From Haliea sp. E1-2-M8 (GTDB taxonomy: Bacteria; Pseudomonadota; Gammaproteobacteria; Pseudomonadales; Halieaceae): a stretch of DNA of 64,000 bases. Both the position numbers and the translations under genes were made by a program. This document shows positions 25,037 to 34,278 of the stretch, one piece after another. Position 1 is the first letter of the stretch. Each line of letters starts with the position of its first letter. The stretch lies in the NCBI RefSeq assembly GCF_030649675.1, contig NZ_JAUTDR010000002.1, positions 194,254 to 258,253 of the forward strand. Direction: 5' to 3'. The notes beneath the pieces were generated by a model, which was not told the DNA's origin, made no database searches, and saw only the letters and a list, made by a program, of their open reading frames with translations.

Positions 25037-25998
25037 TCGCAGTGGCGGCCGTTATCGTCGGCCTGGTAATTCTGGTGTGGAGCGCGGATCGGTTTGTAAC
25101 GGGAGCGGCAGCGACCGCCTGGCACTTTCAGGTTCCACCGCTGTTGATCGGCATGGTGATCATCGGGTTTGGTACCTCGGCACCGGAAATGGTGGTTTCG
25201 GCCATGGCCGCCTCCCAGGGCAACCCCGGCCTGGCGCTGGGGAATGCCTACGGGTCGAATATCACCAATATTGCGCTGATTCTGGGCATCACCGCCCTGA
25301 TCAGCCCACTGCTGGTGCACTCGCAGATTCTGCGCAAGGAACTACCGATCCTGCTGGCGGTTACCGCCCTGGCGGCCTGGCAGCTGGTGGACGGCACCGT
25401 CTCCCGGCTGGAAGCGTTCGTGCTGCTCGGGGTATTCGCAGCATTGATCACCTGGACCATCCGCGAGGGCATGAGCGGCAAGGCCGACCAGCTCGGCACT
25501 GAAGTAAGCGAGGACCTGGACGCCGTCGCCCACATGCCGCTGCGCCGCGCCCTGCTGTGGCTGGCGGTGGGGCTGATCGCCCTGATTGCCGCCTCGCGGC
25601 TGCTGGTCTGGGGCGCCATCGACATTGCGGTGGGCCTCGGGATCAGCGACCTGGTTATCGGCCTGACCGTTGTCGCCATCGGCACCTCGCTGCCGGAGCT
25701 GGCCTCCTCGGTCATCGCCGCGCGCAAGGGCGAAAACGACATCGCCCTCGGCAATATCATCGGCTCCAACCTGTTCAACACACTGGCGGTTGTGGGCATC
25801 GCCGGCGGCATCAATGCGATCACCGTGCCCCCGGAAGTTCTCACCCGGGACGTGGCCGTGATGGCGGGACTAGCGGCGCTGTTATGCGTGCTGGGCTACC
25901 GCCGCAATGGACCGGGACGCATCAACCGCCTGGAGGGCGGGGTGCTGCTGCTCTGCTTCGGCGCCTACACCGCCTGGCTGTTAACGACCAGCCTCTGA
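25033..25998 (+). CDS. CaCA-family calcium/sodium antiporter (YrbG-like)
   Basis: Inner-membrane cation:cation antiporter, 321 aa with ten hydrophobic helices in two inverted halves. Both alpha repeats are present: VIIGFGTSAPEMVVSAMAA with GNAYGSNITNIALILG, and VVAIGTSLPELASSVIAA with GNIIGSNLFNTLAVVG. The acidic residue in each GTSxPE is the ion ligand. The loop between them is acidic (EVSEDLDAVAH). ATG 25033 overlaps the permease stop as ATGA and has AGGAGCAAGG upstream. Such tight coupling with a sugar importer is unusual. Its 3' end overlaps the convergent GGDEF-EAL gene by 18 nt. Confidence 0.93.
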   Translation: MIAVAAVIVGLVILVWSADRFVTGAAATAWHFQVPPLLIGMVIIGFGTSAPEMVVSAMAASQGNPGLALGNAYGSNITNIALILGITALISPLLVHSQILRKELPILLAVTALAAWQLVDGTVSRLEAFVLLGVFAALITWTIREGMSGKADQLGTEVSEDLDAVAHMPLRRALLWLAVGLIALIAASRLLVWGAIDIAVGLGISDLVIGLTVVAIGTSLPELASSVIAARKGENDIALGNIIGSNLFNTLAVVGIAGGINAITVPPEVLTRDVAVMAGLAALLCVLGYRRNGPGRINRLEGGVLLLCFGAYTAWLLTTSL

Positions 25999-28900
25999 CG
26001 CACCCCGCCCACGGGCGAGCTTTTCCAGCTCCCCGGGGGGCAGTGGCTTGCTGAAATAGTAGCCCTGGTATTCATTACAGCCGTGCTGCTGCAGGAATTG
26101 CCACTGTTCCAGGGTCTCTACGCCTTCCGCCACGGTCCCGAAGCCGAGCCCCCTGGCGATGCCGATGATCGCCAGTACTATCGCCTGGTCCTCGGGGTCG
26201 TCGGCGAGCCCATCGACGAAACTCTTGTCGATTTTCAGCTTCTGTACCGGATAGCGCTTGAGGTAGCTCAGGGACGAATAACCGGTACCGAAATCATCTA
26301 TGGAAAGAACCACACCGCGACCATGAAGATCGCTCAGGGTCGCCAGGGTCTTGCCGGAATTCTCCATCGCGATACGCTCGGTCAGCTCCAGATCCAGCAT
26401 GTGGGGGGGCAGGTCGTATTCAGCCAGCAGGCCACACACCATCTCGGTAAAGTCGTCACGGTACATCTGCACCGCGGACAGGTTGACCGCGACTGACAAC
26501 ACCGGCAGCCCCGCCGCTCGCCAGCTGGCCTGCTGGGCAATGGCCGTGCGCAACACCCAGTTGCCGATCTCCAGAATCAGGCCGCTCTCTTCGGCAATGG
26601 GAATAAAGCGCGCCGGCGAAATATAGCCGATCTCGGGGTGCTGCCAGCGCAGCAGCGCTTCGACACCGGTAATCTCGTCGGTTGCAAAACTGACCTGGGG
26701 TTGGTAGTGCAGGCTCAGGCCCTGGTTGGCCAGGGCATCCCGCAATTCACTTTCTATCAGCAGGGTTTCGTTGGCACGCGCCCGCATCTCCTCCACAAAC
26801 AGGCTGTAGGTGTTGCGCCCGGCGCGTTTGGCCCGGGACAGTGCCGCATCCGCGGACTGGCTGAGCTGGTCCAGATCCCGACCATGGCCAGGGAAGCAGG
26901 CCACGCCGATACTGGCGGTGAGATTGAGACGGTGCCTGCCGGCCTGCAGCGGCTCTGCCACCAGTTCCAGCAAGCGCTCCGCCATTGCCACCGCCTGCTC
27001 CGCATCGGTGTTGGGCAACAGCAGGAAAAACTCGTCACCACCCGAACGACAGAGGGTCGCCTCCAGGCTCAGCTCTGCAGTCAGACGTTTGGACAGCTCT
27101 TTCAATACCGTATCGCCGACCGCCAGGCCCAGGGAATCGTTAATGATCTGGAACCGGTCGACGTCGATATACAGCAGCGCAACCTCGCCGCCCCCCGCCC
27201 GCGCCGCGTTCAGGGCAATTCTGGCCTTTTCCCGCAGCAGCTCCCGGTTGGGCAGGCCGGTGAGAGAATCGTAATTGCTCAGGACACGAATACGCTCGCG
27301 ATTGTCGTGGTGCTCGGTAATGTCGGTGGAAATACCACAGAGCGCGTAGATCTTGCCCTCCGCATCCCGTAGGGGAATCTTGACCGACCAGAAGATAACG
27401 GTCTTGCCGTTAAAGACGGTATCGACTTCTTCCTGCTCCTCCGCCTGGCCGGAATTCAGCACCTTGTTGTCGTACTCCCGAACCCGTGCCAGGGTGCGCT
27501 CATCGAAGAATTTGTCGTCGCCAAAACCGATCACCTCCTGCCGCTCGACACCCCAGAGATCCAGCACCTGCTGGTTCACGAACAGGTACTTGCCATCGAG
27601 ATCCTTGAGGTAGATGCAGGCGCCGACATTCTCCAGGATCGTCGACAACAGGGCTTCGCTTTCCCTTACCGCCTTCTGGAATTTTGTCCGCTGCGCCTCG
27701 CGGTCAAAGTTGTCCAGAGCAAAGCTGATGTCGGTGGCCATCTCCCGCAGCAGGTTGATGGCGTCCTCATCAAACGCATCCGGCCTGTGATGGTAAACAT
27801 TGAGCACCGCGAACTGCCTGCCGCCGCGTTGGATCGGGAACGCCGCCGCCGACCGCCAGCCATATTTACGGGCGCGCTCTTGCCAGGGCCGGGTCAGGGC
27901 CGACTCCAAGTAGTCATTGACAATCACCGGACGGTTCTCGCGCACGGCGGTCCCGGTGGGTCCGCTGCTGTCCGGGTGTTCAAGGCGGGCCGAGAGCACC
28001 AGGCTATCCAGGTAGTCACATCCCTCGCCGGCACTGGCAGCCCTGGTAATCAGCCCGCTGGCGGTATCAACCCGGCCCACCCAGGCCATTTTCATGCCGC
28101 CAAATTCAACCGCCATGCGGCACACCAGGGGCATCAGCTCTTGCTCACTGTCCATCCTGACGATAGCCTGGTTCACTTCGCTCAGGGCGTGATAGAGATT
28201 ACTCAGGCGCGCCGCCCGCTGTTCACTGCGATCGCGGCCCCGGGCCAGTACCAGCACCAGCAGCGCCAGGGCAAAGCTGGCAGAGCCGCCAGCCAAAAGC
28301 ACCAACAGCGACTGTCCGGGAACGACGGTAGCCGCCCGGTACTCCGGGGTTGTGCTCAGCAACAGGGCCCAGCTGCGGGTACCCACGGTCAGGGTTTGCC
28401 GCCGCTGCAGTTCACCGGCCTGCAGCCGCTCCGCATGAGATACGGCGTCAGTGGTAAACAGCGTATTGGCCGGGTCAGCCGGATCCCCATCGTAGATATC
28501 CAGGTCGATAGACCAGTTGATCTCATTCCGTAAGCCAGCCATCAGGTCCGCTACCCGGAAGGGGATATCGACAAAACCGACAATCTGTTCGCGCCTGGTG
28601 GCCACGGTATCCGGGGTACTTCCCGCGGCGTAAACCGGCAGGTACATGACAAATGACGGTGACGGCGCGCGCAATGTGTCCTGCACCAGCCCAATTGGGC
28701 GGGTAATAACGATTTCGCCGCTGTCCCTGGCGCGTTCAGCTGCTTCCCGCGCCCGCGGCACCTGGTAAATATCCAGTCCTATTGCCGCCAGATTGTCTCC
28801 AGCCAGCGGCTCCATGAAGATGATAGGAGCGAGTACGTCGCCCTCAGTGCCGGGATGGATAGAGTAATTAACCGGCAACTGGGAGCGGACTCTGGCCTCG

Positions 28901-29262
28901 TGAGCCGCCAACTGCTCGCGCCGCACCAGCTCCACCCAGGCGACACCCTGCAGGCCGGCGACATCCGAGGTTGCGTGCAGCGCCCGGGTATAGGCCAGAA
29001 ACTCGTGATACTCGACTTCCCGGGACCCCTGGAAAAAACCCTGCAGGCCGCGCATGACCACGGCGTAGGTATTCAGCTGGCGCTCAATGACGGCGACCAG
29101 GCGATCCGTCTCCGCCAGGAAGGCACTCTCGACCAGGGAGCGTTCACGCTCGCGGCTGTGATCCCAGACCAGCATGCTGGCAGCGACACCCACCGCCAGC
29201 ACAAGCATAGCCAGAAGACCTGGCAGAACGCCGGCATAGCGATGCCTGTACCCTGCATCCAT
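25981..29262 (-). CDS. CHASE-GAF-PAS-GGDEF-EAL cyclic-di-GMP signalling protein
   Basis: Membrane sensor and cyclic-di-GMP turnover enzyme (1093 aa). Order: TM1 at 11-33, periplasmic CHASE domain about 75-300 (YHEFLAYTRALHA, PIIFMEPLAGDN), TM2 about 317-340, GAF about 360-520, PAS about 535-650, GGDEF about 660-820, EAL about 840-1080. The GGDEF motif is intact (RSGGDEFF), but the RxxD inhibitory site is absent. EAL residues are intact (EALLRWQHP, DDFGTGYSS, KIDKSFV, EGVE), so phosphodiesterase activity is likely. The start is uncertain: ATG 29262 places a short tail before TM1; upstream in-frame ATGs exist at 29313 and 29361. No dedicated partner gene adjoins. Confidence 0.9.
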   Translation of the reverse strand: MDAGYRHRYAGVLPGLLAMLVLAVGVAASMLVWDHSRERERSLVESAFLAETDRLVAVIERQLNTYAVVMRGLQGFFQGSREVEYHEFLAYTRALHATSDVAGLQGVAWVELVRREQLAAHEARVRSQLPVNYSIHPGTEGDVLAPIIFMEPLAGDNLAAIGLDIYQVPRAREAAERARDSGEIVITRPIGLVQDTLRAPSPSFVMYLPVYAAGSTPDTVATRREQIVGFVDIPFRVADLMAGLRNEINWSIDLDIYDGDPADPANTLFTTDAVSHAERLQAGELQRRQTLTVGTRSWALLLSTTPEYRAATVVPGQSLLVLLAGGSASFALALLVLVLARGRDRSEQRAARLSNLYHALSEVNQAIVRMDSEQELMPLVCRMAVEFGGMKMAWVGRVDTASGLITRAASAGEGCDYLDSLVLSARLEHPDSSGPTGTAVRENRPVIVNDYLESALTRPWQERARKYGWRSAAAFPIQRGGRQFAVLNVYHHRPDAFDEDAINLLREMATDISFALDNFDREAQRTKFQKAVRESEALLSTILENVGACIYLKDLDGKYLFVNQQVLDLWGVERQEVIGFGDDKFFDERTLARVREYDNKVLNSGQAEEQEEVDTVFNGKTVIFWSVKIPLRDAEGKIYALCGISTDITEHHDNRERIRVLSNYDSLTGLPNRELLREKARIALNAARAGGGEVALLYIDVDRFQIINDSLGLAVGDTVLKELSKRLTAELSLEATLCRSGGDEFFLLLPNTDAEQAVAMAERLLELVAEPLQAGRHRLNLTASIGVACFPGHGRDLDQLSQSADAALSRAKRAGRNTYSLFVEEMRARANETLLIESELRDALANQGLSLHYQPQVSFATDEITGVEALLRWQHPEIGYISPARFIPIAEESGLILEIGNWVLRTAIAQQASWRAAGLPVLSVAVNLSAVQMYRDDFTEMVCGLLAEYDLPPHMLDLELTERIAMENSGKTLATLSDLHGRGVVLSIDDFGTGYSSLSYLKRYPVQKLKIDKSFVDGLADDPEDQAIVLAIIGIARGLGFGTVAEGVETLEQWQFLQQHGCNEYQGYYFSKPLPPGELEKLARGRGASEAGR

Positions 29263-29521
29263 GGCTGTAACCGCCTCGCTGATAGCGATTCCAAACAGAT
29301 CGCTGCGAGCCATGTTAAGCACGCGACGAGCGGTTTGGCAATGACCAGCCGATATGGACATGACCCGCGCCCGGGATGATCCGACCCGCACGGAATCTCA
29401 GCCCTGGCCGACACGCCGCAACATAACGTAATTTTTACTGCAAGCAGGGCTTGACGAGGGAGGCGCAAGAAAAGTTAAACTGCGGTTGCGGAATTCTTTA
29501 AGCATACTTTATCCGCGTAGT

Positions 29522-29538
29522 CCAACACGACGTGTTGG
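29522..29538. promoter_or_regulatory. 17-bp palindrome in the TonB-receptor leader
   Basis: CCAACACG-A-CGTGTTGG, perfect 8-bp arms around one base, 56 nt before the receptor ATG at 29595. The 332-nt gap (29263-29594) also holds a possible sigma70 promoter just upstream (TTGCGG near 29486 and TACTTT at 29505-29510), which would put the palindrome just after the start of transcription, an operator-like position. No terminator-type T run follows it. Otherwise I see no gene in this gap. Confidence 0.5.
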
Positions 29539-29594
29539 GACGGTGACCAGGCGGCCCGCAGGGGCGCGCACAATAACGATTACGGAGCCTTACC

Positions 29595-32024
29595 ATGCCG
29601 AAGAACATTCGCACTCCAATAGCAGCAGCATTAATCGCCGCCACAACGTTCCCGGTGTGGTCAGTGGCACAGGCCCAGACCCTCGCCCTGGAAGAGGTGG
29701 TCGTCACCGCCCAGCGGCGCGAAACAATGCTCCAGGAGACCCCGATCGCGGTCACCGCGTTCAGTGCCGAGAAAATCGCGGACCTGGGCATCCATGACAT
29801 TTCCGACATCGGCAGCATCGCGCCCAACACCAATATCCAGAAGCAGCCGTCCTCGAATTCCAACATGTCCATCTATATCCGCGGCGTGGGCAGCGGCGAA
29901 ACCTCGCTCATGGTAGACCCCAAGACCAGCTTCTATCTGGACGGGGTCTACATGAGCAAGACCGTAGGCTCGGTCTTCGACATCGTGGACCTGCAGTCCA
30001 TCGAAGTCCTGCGCGGTCCACAGGGCACCCTGTTCGGCCGCAACAGCACCGGGGGTGCGGTCAACGTCACCACCGTCAAGCCCACGGGCGAACTGGGCGG
30101 CAAGCTTGAAGCCAGCGTCGGCAACGACGGCTATCGCCGTCTCTCCGGCTCGGTGGATCTGCCAAAAATGGCCGACATGCTGTCGCTGAAGCTGTCAGCG
30201 GCGAAAATGGAGTATGACGGCTGGGCCACCAACGACTGGCCCGGCGGTGAAGAGGAACTGGGCAGTGAAGACAATACTTCCTACCGGCTGGCGCTGCGCC
30301 TGGAGCCCACCGATAACCTGATCGTTGACTACGTCTTCGACAGGACCGATAACCGCGGCGTTCCCACGCCGTTTCAGATCTCCAAGGTGAAGGACAGCAT
30401 CTACAACGGCTTTACCGAGACACCCTTCCCCTACACCTTTCTCGGGGGCGAGCTCTACCAGCAGATGGCCGCCACCGTCGGCAACCCGAATGACCGTCGC
30501 GAGCAGTACACCCTGGACGGCGTCAGCGACGAGTACCTGGAGGTGGACGGACACAATCTGACGGTCTCCTGGGAGCTGGAACCGTTCATGATCAAGTACA
30601 TCTACGCCAACCGGAAGACCGATTCCGGCTACGAATCAACAGACCTGGACGGCGGTGCCTACACCGCGCGCGACCTGTTCTACGGCGGCGGCCAGTCCAT
30701 CCCGACCCAGGGCTTCCAGGCCGGAATTCCCGAGGGCTGGATCGATCTGGAGACACATGAATTGCAGCTCATCGGCGATGCCATGAACGACCGCCTGCAG
30801 TATACCGTCGGCCTCTACTACTATGAAGAGGATATCTATCAGGACAACCCGCAGACGTTTGCCCTGCCGATCCAGTTCCTGCTGGGCAGCCCGCTGGCCG
30901 GCGCCTTTATCGGTGCCGGCTTCTGCAACGATTTCGGCACCGGCCCGGTCTGCCAGGGCACTCAGCGTCTGCCGCTGCCGTTCCCCTTCCCGGGGGCGGA
31001 TCCGAACATGAACGGCTTGGTAGACTTCATCTATGGCCAGACCACGGAATCCAGCGCGGTATACGGGCAGGCGACCTATTCCCTGACCGACGACCTGGAC
31101 CTCACCGCCGGCCTGCGCTACACCGAGGACAAGCGCGACGGATTCCTGTTCAACGAGACCCTGGGCCACAGCAGCATCGACGACCGGCTGACCAACAGCG
31201 ACAAGTGGGATGACCTGAGCTACCTGCTCACCCTGAACTACGCCGTGTCCCCGGATATGAATGTCTACCTGTCCCATTCCACTGGCTATAACGGCGGCGG
31301 CTTCAACTCCCGGGCCTCCACCGTAACCGCCTGGGAAGAGGCCTACGATGAGGAACAGCTGGATTCCTATGAGCTGGGGATCAAGTCCGACTGGCTGAAC
31401 CAGCGTTTGCGGCTGAACGCTGCCCTGTTCTACAACGACTATCAGGACATGCAGATTGCGGTGTTCGAGGCCGGCAGCGGTGGCGCGTCCAGCCGGATTA
31501 CCAACGCCGGGGCCTCAACCTACCAGGGCTTTGAGCTGGAAGCCGTCGCCCTGCTGAGCGAGAACATCACCCTGGACCTGACCTACGGCTACCTGGATGC
31601 GGAGTTCGACGAGTACAACGCCCGCAACCCGGTCACCAATGAAATCGAAAACATTGCCGATATCACTACGGTAACCCGCGCCCCGGAGAACACCGGCGCC
31701 CTGGGCCTGCAGTACAGCCTGCCCAACACCGGTATCGGCGCCTTCAGCGCGCGGGTGGACGTCAGCTACACCGACAGCATGACGTTCCACCCTTTCCTCA
31801 ACCAGTTTGATTCATCAGACGCCCGCACGGTAACCAACGCGCGCCTCACACTGGATGAGCTTTCCGTGGGTGGCGATGGCGAGCTGCGCCTGTCGGCCTG
31901 GGTCAAGAACCTGACCGACGAGGAGTACCGGGAGTGGGGTATCGACTTCGGCACCCTGGGCTATGCCGGCAACACCTGGAACCAGCCGCGCACCTTCGGC
32001 TTCGACGTGATCTACCAGTTCTAG
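29595..32024 (+). CDS. TonB-dependent receptor
   Basis: Outer-membrane TonB-dependent receptor, 809 aa with a Sec signal ending near AQA (residue 28). A TonB-box-like segment LEEVVVTAQRR follows, then the plug domain (PIAVTAFSAEKIADLGIHDISDI; IRGVG; DGVYMSK; IEVLRGPQGTLFGRNSTGGAVNV) and a 22-strand barrel ending in aromatic Phe (DVIYQF). The barrel is of the type common in sphingomonads and marine Gammaproteobacteria that take up complex organic substrates. ATG 29595 follows GGAG. PhoX lies downstream on the same strand but is separated by repeats and a terminator, so co-regulation is not implied. Confidence 0.95.
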   Translation: MPKNIRTPIAAALIAATTFPVWSVAQAQTLALEEVVVTAQRRETMLQETPIAVTAFSAEKIADLGIHDISDIGSIAPNTNIQKQPSSNSNMSIYIRGVGSGETSLMVDPKTSFYLDGVYMSKTVGSVFDIVDLQSIEVLRGPQGTLFGRNSTGGAVNVTTVKPTGELGGKLEASVGNDGYRRLSGSVDLPKMADMLSLKLSAAKMEYDGWATNDWPGGEEELGSEDNTSYRLALRLEPTDNLIVDYVFDRTDNRGVPTPFQISKVKDSIYNGFTETPFPYTFLGGELYQQMAATVGNPNDRREQYTLDGVSDEYLEVDGHNLTVSWELEPFMIKYIYANRKTDSGYESTDLDGGAYTARDLFYGGGQSIPTQGFQAGIPEGWIDLETHELQLIGDAMNDRLQYTVGLYYYEEDIYQDNPQTFALPIQFLLGSPLAGAFIGAGFCNDFGTGPVCQGTQRLPLPFPFPGADPNMNGLVDFIYGQTTESSAVYGQATYSLTDDLDLTAGLRYTEDKRDGFLFNETLGHSSIDDRLTNSDKWDDLSYLLTLNYAVSPDMNVYLSHSTGYNGGGFNSRASTVTAWEEAYDEEQLDSYELGIKSDWLNQRLRLNAALFYNDYQDMQIAVFEAGSGGASSRITNAGASTYQGFELEAVALLSENITLDLTYGYLDAEFDEYNARNPVTNEIENIADITTVTRAPENTGALGLQYSLPNTGIGAFSARVDVSYTDSMTFHPFLNQFDSSDARTVTNARLTLDELSVGGDGELRLSAWVKNLTDEEYREWGIDFGTLGYAGNTWNQPRTFGFDVIYQF

Positions 32025-32063
32025 CCGGGGGCGCCTAGCCGGGGGCGCCTAGCCGGGGGCGCC
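32022..32063 (+). repeat. Three tandem 14-bp repeats starting at the receptor stop codon
   Basis: The unit TAGCCGGGGGCGCC occurs three times without change, and the first copy contains the TAG stop of the TonB receptor. A fourth partial TAGC follows. It looks like recent slippage-type expansion. No function assigned. Confidence 0.9.
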
Positions 32064-32072
32064 TAGCTGAAA

Positions 32073-32113
32073 ATGGGGTCAGGTCCCTTTTGAAAAAAGA
32101 GACCTGACCCCAT
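32073..32113. repeat. Inverted repeat with ATGGGGTCAGGTC arms
   Basis: Perfect 13-bp arms (32073-32085 and 32101-32113) flank a loop whose CTTTT/AAAAG bases can pair further, giving a long hairpin. Sequences of this GGGGTCAGGTC type resemble dispersed palindromes found between genes in many Proteobacteria, some tied to REP-associated transposases; that link here is inference. Only one copy is visible in the window. Confidence 0.7.
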
Positions 32114-32117
32114 GGGG

Positions 32118-32143
32118 GGGCCAGCCTCGCGCTGGCCCTTTTT
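32118..32143 (+). terminator. Rho-independent terminator after the TonB receptor
   Basis: Stem GGCCAGC / GCTGGCC with loop CTCGC, followed by CTTTTT. It ends the receptor transcript. The remaining 208 nt to the PhoX start contain no gene that I can support and must hold the PhoX promoter; I found no convincing Pho box. Confidence 0.8.
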
Positions 32144-32351
32144 CGTCCTGCACCTCCCCTGCGCCCACGCTCCACCCAAAACAAAAAGTTCTTCGTTCTG
32201 ACACAGATCCGCCACAGCGCTGCAATACACCACCCCTAAGCTCGAATAGCAGTGGACCCGCTGGCATGGCGGGCCGCTGAGCGCACGGCAGGCAAAGGAA
32301 CGAGCCGCGGACCGTGCTCGACTTCCAATCCAATAGCGCAGGATACACACC

Positions 32352-34223
32352 ATGGATCACGACGAAGGCAGCAGCAATCCCTCCAGCAACCGCACATTCC
32401 AGGAAGTCCTTACCGGCTACGCCTCCCGCCGGCAGGTCATGAAAGGTGGCCTGACCCTGGCCGCCGGTACATTCTTTGGCAGCTCCCTGGCGATGGCAGC
32501 CAGGGGCGGCAAGCCGGGCCCCAATGGCCCGGTGGGTCAGGATCGGAAAAACGGACTGATCAATTTCACCCCGGTCCCGGTCGCCGAGGGCACAGGTCCG
32601 ATGCCAACCATTTCCGCGGACTACGACTATCAGGTTCTGATTCCCTGGGGTACCTCTCTCAAAAACGGGGTGCCCGATTACGTGGGGGACCCCGATACGC
32701 GCCCCACCGCATCCGAGCAGGCCCAACAGGTGGGCATCGGCCACGACGGGATGTGGTTCTTCCCCTTCCGCAGCAGCAATACACGCGGCCTTTTGGCGCT
32801 TAACCATGAATACGGCGGCAACTCCCACGTCCTGGGCAAGTCCGCCCCCGGCGACATCGAGGACGTCAAGACTTCCCAGCACGCCCACGGTATCTCCGTA
32901 GTCGAGATCCGCAAAAGCGGCGACAAGTGGGATCTGGTCAAGAATAGCGAGTACAACCGCCGGGTTCACGGCAATACGCCGGTGACATTCAGTGGTCCGG
33001 TTGCCAACAGCCCGCTGATCTATCCCGAAAATAACGCCAAGGGCACCCTCAACAACTGCGCCAGTGGCTACACCCCCTGGGGCACCTACCTCACCTGCGA
33101 GGAAAACTTCAACGGCTATTTCAACGATGCCACCGGTGGTTGGATCCCCACGGATGAACAGGAACGCTACGGCTTCCGCTCTACTGGCTTTGGCTACGGT
33201 TGGGGCAACTTTGATGAGAGGTTCAATCTTGGCCGGGAGGGGGGTGACGAAAGCGCCTACCACAACGAGGAAAACCGCTTCGGCTGGGTTGTTGAGGTCG
33301 ATCCCTTCGACCCGGATGCCACGCCGGTCAAGCGCACAGCCCTGGGCCGCTTCAAGCACGAGGGCGTTGCGATCGTGGAGGGTCGCGGCGGCCGCATAGT
33401 CGGCTACATGGGCGACGATGAGCGCTTCGACTATATCTACAAGTTTGTCTCCGAGAGCAACTGGAAATCCATGCGCGCCCAGGGCATGAGCCCGCTGGAT
33501 CACGGCACCCTGTACGCGGCGAAGTTCAATGAGGACGGCAGCGGCGAGTGGCTGGAACTCAGCATGAACAACCCAGCAGTTGCGCCGCATTTTAGTTCCG
33601 AGGCCGAGCTGCTGACCTACGCCCGCATCGCTGCCGACAAGGCAGGCGCCACCCCCATGGACCGCCCCGAGTGGACTACAGTAGCCCCGAATGGCGACGT
33701 CTACTGCGCTCTTACCAATAACAGTCAGCGGACCGAGGCCAGCCCCGGCAACCCGCTGGTACCCAACGCCGATGGCCACATCATCCGTTGGCACGACAGC
33801 AACCAACACACCGGCCTGAGCTTTACCTGGGATATCTTCATCATCGCCAAAGATACCCACGATGAGGGCGACGAGCGCACTTTCTCCGACCCCGACGGTC
33901 TCTGGATTGACCCCGACGGTCGCATCTTTATCCAGACAGACGGCGGCCAGAAGAAGGGCCTCAACAACCAGATGGTTGTCGCCAGCACCTACGACAGCGG
34001 CCCGGACATGGACGTGCGGCGTATGTTCAGCGGCGTGACCGGTGATGAAATCACCGGTATCGCCATCACCCCGGACCGGCGCACCATGTTTATCAACACT
34101 CAGCATCCCGGCAACGGCAGTCCCACACTGACCAACTTCCCGGTGGAATTTGACGGCAAGACCATCCCCCGCGACTGCACCATCGTAATCACCCGCAAGG
34201 ACGGCGGCATTATCGGTTCCTGA
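32352..34223 (+). CDS. phoX: PhoX-family alkaline phosphatase (Tat-exported)
   Basis: Phosphomonoesterase of the PhoX (DUF839) family, a calcium/iron enzyme exported through the Tat pathway and common in marine bacteria under phosphate limitation. The N-terminus has a long n-region and twin-arginine motif SRRQVMKGG at about residues 26-34, then a hydrophobic stretch ending SLAMAA. Family motifs include LALNHEYGGNSHVLG, HAHGISVVEI, NNCASGYTPWGTYLTCEENFNGYF, RFKHEGVAIV, YMGDDERFDYIYKFVS and DPDGLWIDPDGRIFIQTDGGQ. 623 aa, normal. AGGA precedes ATG 32352. A strong terminator follows. Confidence 0.95.
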   Translation: MDHDEGSSNPSSNRTFQEVLTGYASRRQVMKGGLTLAAGTFFGSSLAMAARGGKPGPNGPVGQDRKNGLINFTPVPVAEGTGPMPTISADYDYQVLIPWGTSLKNGVPDYVGDPDTRPTASEQAQQVGIGHDGMWFFPFRSSNTRGLLALNHEYGGNSHVLGKSAPGDIEDVKTSQHAHGISVVEIRKSGDKWDLVKNSEYNRRVHGNTPVTFSGPVANSPLIYPENNAKGTLNNCASGYTPWGTYLTCEENFNGYFNDATGGWIPTDEQERYGFRSTGFGYGWGNFDERFNLGREGGDESAYHNEENRFGWVVEVDPFDPDATPVKRTALGRFKHEGVAIVEGRGGRIVGYMGDDERFDYIYKFVSESNWKSMRAQGMSPLDHGTLYAAKFNEDGSGEWLELSMNNPAVAPHFSSEAELLTYARIAADKAGATPMDRPEWTTVAPNGDVYCALTNNSQRTEASPGNPLVPNADGHIIRWHDSNQHTGLSFTWDIFIIAKDTHDEGDERTFSDPDGLWIDPDGRIFIQTDGGQKKGLNNQMVVASTYDSGPDMDVRRMFSGVTGDEITGIAITPDRRTMFINTQHPGNGSPTLTNFPVEFDGKTIPRDCTIVITRKDGGIIGS

Positions 34224-34243
34224 GCGCTAGTAACCGACACCGT

Positions 34244-34278
34244 AACCCCGCTACCGGCAGCCGGTAGCGGGGTTTTTT
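34244..34278 (+). terminator. Rho-independent terminator after phoX
   Basis: A 14-bp GC-rich stem (AACCCCGCTACCGG / CCGGTAGCGGGGTT) around loop CAG, followed by TTTTTT at 34273-34278. It overlaps the stop codon of the convergent aminopeptidase gene; read on the minus strand it has no T tract, so it serves phoX. Confidence 0.95.

Noticed and set aside
32200-32235. Possible Pho box before phoX (TGACACAGATC / CGCCACAGCGC, 11 bp apart)
   Set aside because: Only 7 of 11 bases match between the halves and neither resembles the CTGTCAT consensus well enough.
32079-34106. 675-codon open frame antisense to phoX
   Set aside because: It starts inside phoX and runs through the terminator and hairpin repeat at its end. 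The plus strand carries unmistakable PhoX motifs.
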